From: Zea mays
Taxonomy: Eukaryota > Streptophyta > Magnoliopsida > Poales > Poaceae
Reading direction: 5' to 3'
Assembly: GCF_902167145.1 (NCBI RefSeq)
Contig: NC_050097.1
Location: forward strand, 46,608,095 to 46,672,094
DNA length: 64,000 nucleotides
Shown here: one piece after another, positions 58,116 to 64,000 of the stretch
Layout of the letters: each line of letters begins with the position of its first letter
Position numbering within the stretch: the stretch's first letter is position 1
Program-made: the position numbers and the translations under genes
The notes under the pieces: generated by a model
Databases searched by the model: none
What the model was told of the DNA's origin: nothing
What the model saw: only the letters and a program-made list of their open reading frames with translations

Positions 58116-58390
58116 TAATTCTCTTCGCAAACACACACTTGTCTTTTTGTTTAAGCAAGCGCGTATGGTGGTGTGTGCTTGATGACTGACGATGTACGAG
58201 GGAACTTCTTCCGGTAGGTGTGAAACGTGTTGTTCAATGATGAGACCGTGGCATATATCAAAGTCTGCATGATATTGATGGTTGCAATATAGTGGTACAA
58301 TGGATAGATTAAAATAACAAAAATTATGTATAGTTAGGATCACAAATAGATTATGAAACATTTTCTCATAACAGTATAACACATATTATA

Positions 58391-58459
58391 TCTATACTAT
58401 ACTTAAAGCACTAGTTTCAACGGTCGCCCCCACGTCATCTTTTTACAATAACCCCTCAT
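58391..58459 (+). mobile_element. Possible Helitron-like 5' terminus
   Basis: TCTATACTATACTTAAAGC follows an A, loosely like the grass Helitron 5' consensus (TCTMTAYTAMYHNW), with one mismatch at the tenth base. The rest would be displaced by element D. No 3' end (CTRR with hairpin) is visible. Confidence 0.3.
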
Positions 58460-59804
58460 TGAGAGCACCTAGAGGGGGTGAATAGGTGATCCTGTAAAAA
58501 CTTGAAACTTAAAGCCACAAACTTGATTAATGTTAGAGCAATAAAGCCAAGTGGCTAGAGAGGACTTCTTGCTAAACACGATAACCACAAAGAAATCAAC
58601 ACAGAGAGGCACAGTGGTTTATCCCGTGGTTCGGCCAAGTCCAACACTTGCCTACTCCACGTTGTGGCGTCCCAACGGATGAGGGTTGCACTCAACCCCT
58701 TTCAAGCGGTCCAAATACCCACTTGAATACCATAATGTTTTGCTTTCGTTTACTATCTCCCGCTTGCGAGGAATCTCCACAACTTGGAGTCTCTCGCCCT
58801 TACAAATGATGATCACAAAGAAACACGGAAGTAAGGGAGGGAGAGCAACGCACACAAGACACGAAATCAGAGCACAAACACGCACACAAGTCACAACTTG
58901 AGCTTGCAACACAACTCAAAGAGTTCTCTACTCAAATGGAGCTCTAGTTGCTATCACAAAGAATCAAATGCGCGGAAATGGAGTCTTGGTGCTTAGGGAT
59001 GATCAAAGAATGCTTGGTATTCTCCTCCATGTGCCTAGGGGTCCCTTTTATAGCCCTAAGGCAGCTAGGAGCCGTTGGAAGCAATCCAGGAAGGCAAATC
59101 TTGCCTTCTGTCGGGTGGCGCACCGGACAGTCCGGTGCACCACCGGACAGGCACTGTTCACAGTCCGATGCAGATTGCTTTCCTAATTTGGCGCAGCCGA
59201 CCGTTGAAGATTTGGAGCCGTTGGCGCACTGGACACTGTCCGGTGCCCCCATCCGACCGTTGGCTCAGCCACGCGTCACACGCGGATTGCGCGGTCGACC
59301 GTTGGCGCGCCGACCGTTGGCTCACCGGACAGTCCGGTGCACCACCGGACAGTCTGGTGAATTTTAGCCGTATGTTGTTGACTGGTTTCTCGAGAGCGGT
59401 GACTTCGCCGCAGACGACTCACCAGACAGTCCGGTGCACCACTGGACAGTCCGATGATTTATAGTCGTATGCCACCGTCGAGACCCGAGAGTAGGTTGTT
59501 CATCTGGACTGGTCCTGGCGCACCGGACACTGTCCGGTGCACCACCGGACAGTCCGGTGCACCCAGACCGAGCAGCCTTTTTGGCTGAACACAACCAACT
59601 TATCTTCAAATCGATTTCTCCTGTTTCTAGCACTTAGACACAATACATTAGTCTTCAAAACAATGTACTAAGTCTTAGAAACATACCTTTAATCTTGATT
59701 TGCACTTCTTGAGTCTTTGGCACAATTATCACTTAAAGCATTTGTGTGGAGCACTCAATCACCAAAATCTTATTGAAATGGCCCAAGGGCACATTTCCCT
59801 TTCA
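58460..59804 (-). repeat. Element D 3' LTR
   Basis: 1345 bp, with plus-strand ends TGAGAGCACCTAGAGG and CATTTCCCTTTCA. It has CACCGGACAGTCCGGTG palindromes (59120-59150, 59320-59350, 59520-59560) and a minus-strand TATA-like box in TTTTATAGCCC near 59047. More diverged from A, B and C than they are from one another. Confidence 0.85.
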
Positions 59805-60164
59805 ATCTCCCCCTTTTTGGTGATTTATGCCAACACAACAAAAAGCAACTAAAGAAGTGCAACATCAATGCATATGAGAACAAAAAATTATTTTTGATTC
59901 AAACTTGGCATATTTGGATCATTCTTTGCCACCACTTGGTTTGTTTTTGCAAATCAAACTCAAATTCCTATCTCTAAGTCAAATTCACTTGTTGATGCAT
60001 AGAGAGAGGTATTCCAAGAGAAATTGATCAAAGATTCAAAAACTCCCCCTTTTTCCCATAATCAAACATTCTCCCGACAAGAGACCAACTTTTGACAATA
60101 AGAGACAACAAGAGTATTTTGCCAAAACAAAAGCTCTAACTCTACTATTTTCAAAAATTCTCAA
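59805..60164 (-). other. Element D polypurine tract and 3' untranslated region
   Basis: The minus strand reads AAAAAGGGGGAGAT next to the LTR; non-coding beyond, truncated by E. Confidence 0.75.
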
Positions 60165-60165
60165 T

Positions 60166-60228
60166 GTAACGCCCTGAATTTGGGGGTAGATTTTTTTCTT
60201 CTTTTCCCTCACCAAATTCAGGCGTTAC
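60166..60228. repeat. Inverted repeat at the LTR tip of E
   Basis: GTAACGCCCTGAATTTGG (60166-60183) pairs with CCAAATTCAGGCGTTAC (60212-60228), a 17-bp stem with one bulged C and a 28-base loop. Confidence 0.9.
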
Positions 60229-61227
60229 CCTTTCCTTTTCCCTTTTCTCCTCGCTAAACCTTGATCTTTTCCAAAGTATAGCGGGATTCGGCTTGAGATC
60301 CCATGTAAAGCAAAACCCTAAAATATTTTATTTTGTGTGATGCACCATGCCGAACCATGCATTTTTGGTTGTTTGAAAGTGTGAAAGCATTCATATAGAA
60401 AAAATAGATATAAAAAAGGAAAACCCTTTTCTTTTTTTTCTCTCTTCCCCCCTTCTCCCCTTTTGGCCCAGCCGCCCCCCTCCCCCCCTTCCCGCGTGGG
60501 CCTCGCGCCGGCCCAGCCGCGCGCCCCCCTCCCCCCCTTTGGGCCCAGCCGGCCCAACCGCCCCCCCTTTTCCTTTTTTTTCTTTTTCCAAAATTTCCCT
60601 CCCTCTCTCTCTCCCTCTCCCTAACCCTAACCGTCGCCGCCTCCCCTGCCCTAGCACCGCCGCCGCCCCTCCCCGGCGTCGCCGCCGCGCCGTCTTCCCC
60701 CTCCGGTGAGGCTTCTCCCCCCTCCTCCCTCCTCCCCTCCCCCTCCCTCCTCCTTCCCTCCCGTCGGCGCCCTCCCCCGCGCCATGGGCACGCCCGCCCG
60801 GCCCCCACGAGCTCGGCCCCGGCCGCCCTCCCCTCGGCCGCCCCGCCCTCCCCTCGTCGTGCCCCGGCTCAACCGCCCGCCCGGCCGCGCCCCTCGGCCC
60901 CGCCCCCGTCCGCCCCTAGCTCGGCCGCCTCGCCCCGACCCCGCCCGGTCCCGGCGAGCCGCCCCTCCGGCGAGCCCGCGCCGCCATCCCGCCCGCCCCG
61001 GCCCCACCCCCTGCTCGCCCGGCGCGGCCCCCGACGGCTCGGCCCCGGCGCCTCGGCCCCCGGCGCGGCCCCCGGCGCGGCCTCCGGCCCCAGCGCGGCC
61101 TTCGGCCCCTCGCGCGGCATCCCGGCCCCGTCGCGGCTCGCGTGGCCTTGTTGGCCCCTAGCGCGTTCCCACGCGCGCGGTGATTTTTTTGGTTGTAGTT
61201 AATTCTCAAACTCCGTTAGTTAACGTG

Positions 61228-61590
61228 CTTCGTCGCGCGACGGATTTGTCTAATTTTAGGTTCTATTAATGTGCTGCGTCGCGCGCTTCGTCGCGCGACG
61301 ATTCTTTTAGTTTATATTTATTAAAGTGTTGTGTCGCGCGCTTTGTTGCGCGACGATCTATTTTAATTTCAGGTTGTTTAAGGTGCGACGTCGCGCGTCC
61401 AGACGCGCGACGTTCCACTTTAAACTCAGCTCTGTTGACATATGCCGTCGTGCGCTTCGTCGCGCGATGCTTAACGTCTCTTTATAATTAATGCAAAGTG
61501 TCTCGTTGTGCGCTCGGTCGCGCGACGAGTCATTGATTTCTTAATTCGATTTAAGGTGCTATGTCGTGCATCTCGCCGCGCGACAGTCCT
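61228..61590 (+). repeat. ~57-bp degenerate array with palindromic GTCGCGCG core
   Basis: Seven units with cores near 61228, 61272, 61333, 61388, 61446, 61503 and 61563. The core is (C)GTCGCGCGCTTCGTCGCGCGAC or variants, and spacers are AT-rich. The core is self-complementary at its edges and dense in CpG. Confidence 0.85.
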
Positions 61591-63252
61591 TTTAATTATA
61601 TTCATATGCTTATGATGATTAAACATGAAACATGACTTTACTTTATGCTGAGCGTAGAGTCCAAATTAATTCCCTTCTATTAAGCGAGTGGTTAATTCAT
61701 AATGATGTAACGTGATCGTTTCTCGACTGTTTGTTTCTCTTTCCCTCTTAACCGTAATTGCGAGCCCGCGTGGGACGTCTGTTTACTTACTGCATTCTAT
61801 TGTATGGTGTACTGTTCTTTTGTATTAAACATGTGGATGTATGTATGTTTGCGCTCGCATAGAGAACGATCCGGTCGAAGAGCCCGAGGAACTCACAGGA
61901 GAAGCCCCTGAGCAGCAGTCGGTTGGTGGAGGCAAGTGTCCTTTGACCTATCTCTGTCCTATTCATTCTTTAATTCACCTCCCGCATTACACATTTATAC
62001 TCAAGGATTGACTAGCTTTTGTTATCCATGTCCTTGTTTACCTATTTGGGTCGGATTATTATTGTTTAGCTTTATGCTATTGCTCAACTCTAATCAATGA
62101 ACATGATGAGATCATATATGATACGCTGTTTTCCCTTCTCTTATTATGATGTTGTACTTGCGACCTTCAAGGGGGCTCGAGCGGTTTCTCGAGTGCCTCT
62201 CCGTAAGGACCTGTTCTATGGATGATCGCCCGGGAAAACAGTGCAACCATGAGGGTGGAGTGGGACGCCCTTAGCTGAATAATTAGAGGATCCGGGTGTA
62301 GTTCGCTTCGCCGTCGTGCCGTCAATGGGGCTCGGTGTATGCGGCTCGCTCTGCCAAGGTTGATTTGTCCCTTGGGGAGGAGTGCGGTACATTTAGGAAA
62401 CCTAACGGACGGCTACAGTCCCGGAGAATCTTTGTAAAGGCTACGTAGTGAAACCCTGCCTATTCACCTTGGTAGTGTTTAAGGGTTTGATCGGCCCGAG
62501 GCAAGAGGGAATCACAGCTTGTGGGTAAAGTGCACAACCTCTGCAGAGTGTTTGAAAACTGATATATCAGCCGTGCTCGCGGTTATGAGCGGCCAAGGGA
62601 GCTCCAATGATTAGTGGTACTTGATCAGAGACATTTTGGTTTACAAATGGCAATGAGACTGATGGTTTTGGTTATGTCTATGGTGCTGGTAAGTGGTATT
62701 CTTTCCGTTTGGAAAGGGTACATCGGGCTAATAACTTGGGTTAATGCTAAAACCTGGCTTTCTATTAGTAAATAATAATCTGACCAACTAAAAGCAACCG
62801 CTTGACTTACCCCCACATAAAGCTAGTCCACTACAGCCAAACAGGATACTTGCTGAGTATGTTGATGTGTACTCACTCTTGCTCTACACACCAAACCCCC
62901 CCAGGTTGTCAGCATTGCAACCACGGCTCAGGAGAAGATGAAGCTGTGGAAGGAGACTTCCAGGAGTTCCAAGACTACGACGAGTTCTAGGTGTGGGTTA
63001 GCGGCAACCCCCAGTCGGCTGCCTGTGAAGGCCGCGGTTATCTACGTTTCGTTTTCGCACTTTGATTTATTGTAAGGACTATGTGGACGTCTCAGACGTA
63101 TGGTGTAATCGACTGCTATTTCCCTTTTAATACTATTTTGAGCACTGTGTGATGATGTCCATGTTATGTAACTGCTGTGTACGTGAATAACTGATCCTGG
63201 CACGTACATGGTTCGCATTCGGTTTACCTTCTAAAACCGGGTGTGACATAAG

Positions 63253-63265
63253 TGGTATCAAAGCC
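63253..63265 (+). other. Primer-binding site of E
   Basis: TGGTATCAAAGCC, four bases after the LTR; matches initiator Met tRNA except A for G at position 9. Confidence 0.75.
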
Positions 63266-63508
63266 GTGCTGACTGTAGGACCGCTAACCTAGAGTAGAAT
63301 GGTCGTTCTAAGGACTATAGACCTCTGTCCTTGCCTTGACTTTGGTACCCCTTCAAAAGTTGGTCATATCGACCAAACCTATGTTCTACTATATATTATA
63401 CCTTGCTGAAAATTATGTTTTATTCTAATCCTTCATTTATTTATGGGTCATTACTTGTTGGTCATATTAATTATGTTCTCACTCTTTTGCTTGCGGTGTC
63501 TTTTGTAG

Positions 63509-64000
63509 ATGGCTCGTCTTAGACACACTGCACGAAAGTCCGTCATCCCCTTCTTACCCTCCCGCCTTGCGGAGCGTCTGCTTCGCCGTCCCGTGGCCGG
63601 TCAGTCCAGCCACTTGGAGAGACTGCACCGCCGCCTGCATGAGGAGCAGGAACGTCGACGACAGGAGCAGCAGGGTTCTTCCTTCTCGCTCCAGCAGGAG
63701 ATAGAGTCTGTGAGGAGCTGCTCTCCTGTGCTTCCCCTGGAGGCGCCCCCTGCACCACCACTGGGCGCCCCAGCCTCTGGAGTAGCCGCTGGAGGAGATC
63801 CAGACGACGGAGGTGGCGACGACAGCTCGAGCCACGACACCGACTTCCCTGCTAACCAGGAGCCGGAAGGATGGGTTGCTCGACCCATCACTCGCGATGC
63901 TGCTCGCGGGTGTCACTTCCACGACGCGCTTGACACCCTGCTACGTCGGGCACTTAACCGGCGTACTTGGTCCATCGAGTATCGTTGTGTGGTCTACCAG
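63509..64000 (+). CDS. gag: Element E Gag, N-terminal 164 aa (runs off window)
   Basis: Open from the ATG at 63509 (MARLRHTARKSVIPFLPSR) to the last base, with no stop in 164 codons. Order: basic head, E/Q/R-rich helix-like stretch (RRLHEEQERRRQEQQ), Pro/Ala/Gly-rich linker, acidic DPDDGGGDDSSSHDTD, then HFHDALDTLLRRALNRRTWSIEYRCVVYQ, a segment I recall from grass gypsy Gag proteins. The capsid core and zinc knuckle would follow outside the window. The start is supported by its position 244 bases after the primer site. Confidence 0.8.
   Translation, partial: MARLRHTARKSVIPFLPSRLAERLLRRPVAGQSSHLERLHRRLHEEQERRRQEQQGSSFSLQQEIESVRSCSPVLPLEAPPAPPLGAPASGVAAGGDPDDGGGDDSSSHDTDFPANQEPEGWVARPITRDAARGCHFHDALDTLLRRALNRRTWSIEYRCVVYQ

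Larger units (their letters stand above)
58460..60164 (-). mobile_element. Element D: SIRE-type Ty1/copia, 3' end only
   Basis: LTR 58460-59804 followed, in minus orientation, by the polypurine tract and the start of the 3' untranslated region. It is cut at 60164 by element E; the rest would lie beyond the window. Candidate TSD CTCAT at 58455-58459. Confidence 0.8.
60165..63248 (+). repeat. Element E 5' LTR
   Basis: Starts TGTAACGCCC and ends CCGGGTGTGACA, directly before the primer site. In order it contains a terminal hairpin (60166-60228), a C-rich tract (60420-61170), the GTCGCGCG repeat array (61228-61590) and a unique AT-richer remainder. No gene was found in its 3.1 kb; the GC-rich open frames at 60254-61209 are artefacts. 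Confidence 0.85.
60165..64000 (+). mobile_element. Element E: Ty3/gypsy (Del/Tekay-like), 5' end
   Basis: 3084-bp LTR, iMet-type primer site, leader and gag start, running off the window. The long LTR and gag context fit the Del/Tekay chromovirus group of grasses; no pol is visible to confirm this. Candidate TSD CTCAA (60160-60164). Confidence 0.75.

Noticed and set aside
60254..61209. Gly/Arg- or Pro/Arg-rich frames
   Set aside because: Artefact of the C-rich LTR tract of element E; overlapping frames on both strands.

Overview
The window looks like intergenic DNA from a large grass genome, most likely maize (Zea) or a very close relative. The evidence is nested LTR retrotransposons with perfect 5-bp target-site duplications (TSDs), several SIRE/Maximus-type Ty1/copia elements whose LTRs run from TGAAAGGG to ACTTTCA and carry CACCGG...CCGGTG palindromes (Opie/Ji-like), and a Huck-like solo LTR. 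The species call is inference from remembered family features; no search was run. The window shows no prokaryotic genes, CRISPR arrays or rRNA.

Layout. 1-10155: a minus-strand non-autonomous Ty3/gypsy element (G) with LTRs, a damaged gag and no pol. Two plus-strand solo LTRs sit inside it (S1 at 1148-2545, TSD CGGCA; S2 at 4170-5736, TSD GAGCC). G itself interrupts an old minus-strand copia element (T, 10156-12242, continuing briefly at 48762). T was then split by a plus-strand SIRE-type element O (12243-48761, TSD CCAAC). O carries four later insertions: a gag-only minus-strand copia element A in its 5' LTR (13118-22052, TSD CCATT); a hAT-like MITE with GCTCGG-rich arms in the same LTR (22103-22642); a minus-strand element B in its pol (25899-35320, TSD GCTAT) with an intact pol frame; and a decayed plus-strand element C in its reverse transcriptase (36801-45899, TSD ACCTT).

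48779-58459 is a low-copy island. It holds one apparently intact host gene, a four-exon aldo-keto reductase of the AKR4 type (minus strand, 52837-55470), together with MITEs, a copia relic, a diverged 200-bp direct repeat and a broken PP2C phosphatase fragment. From 58460 repeats resume: the 3' end of another SIRE-type element (D, minus), then the 3.1-kb 5' LTR and start of gag of a Del/Tekay-like Ty3/gypsy element (E, plus) running off the window.

How the parts relate. By eye the paired LTRs differ by about 2-3 substitutions in A, 12 in B and about 29 in C, so the insertions into O span different ages. Only B retains an open protease-integrase-RT-RNase H frame. A and G encode only Gag, and O and C are dead, so such elements would need pol supplied in trans. 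The aldo-keto reductase is the only sequence here likely to make a host protein.
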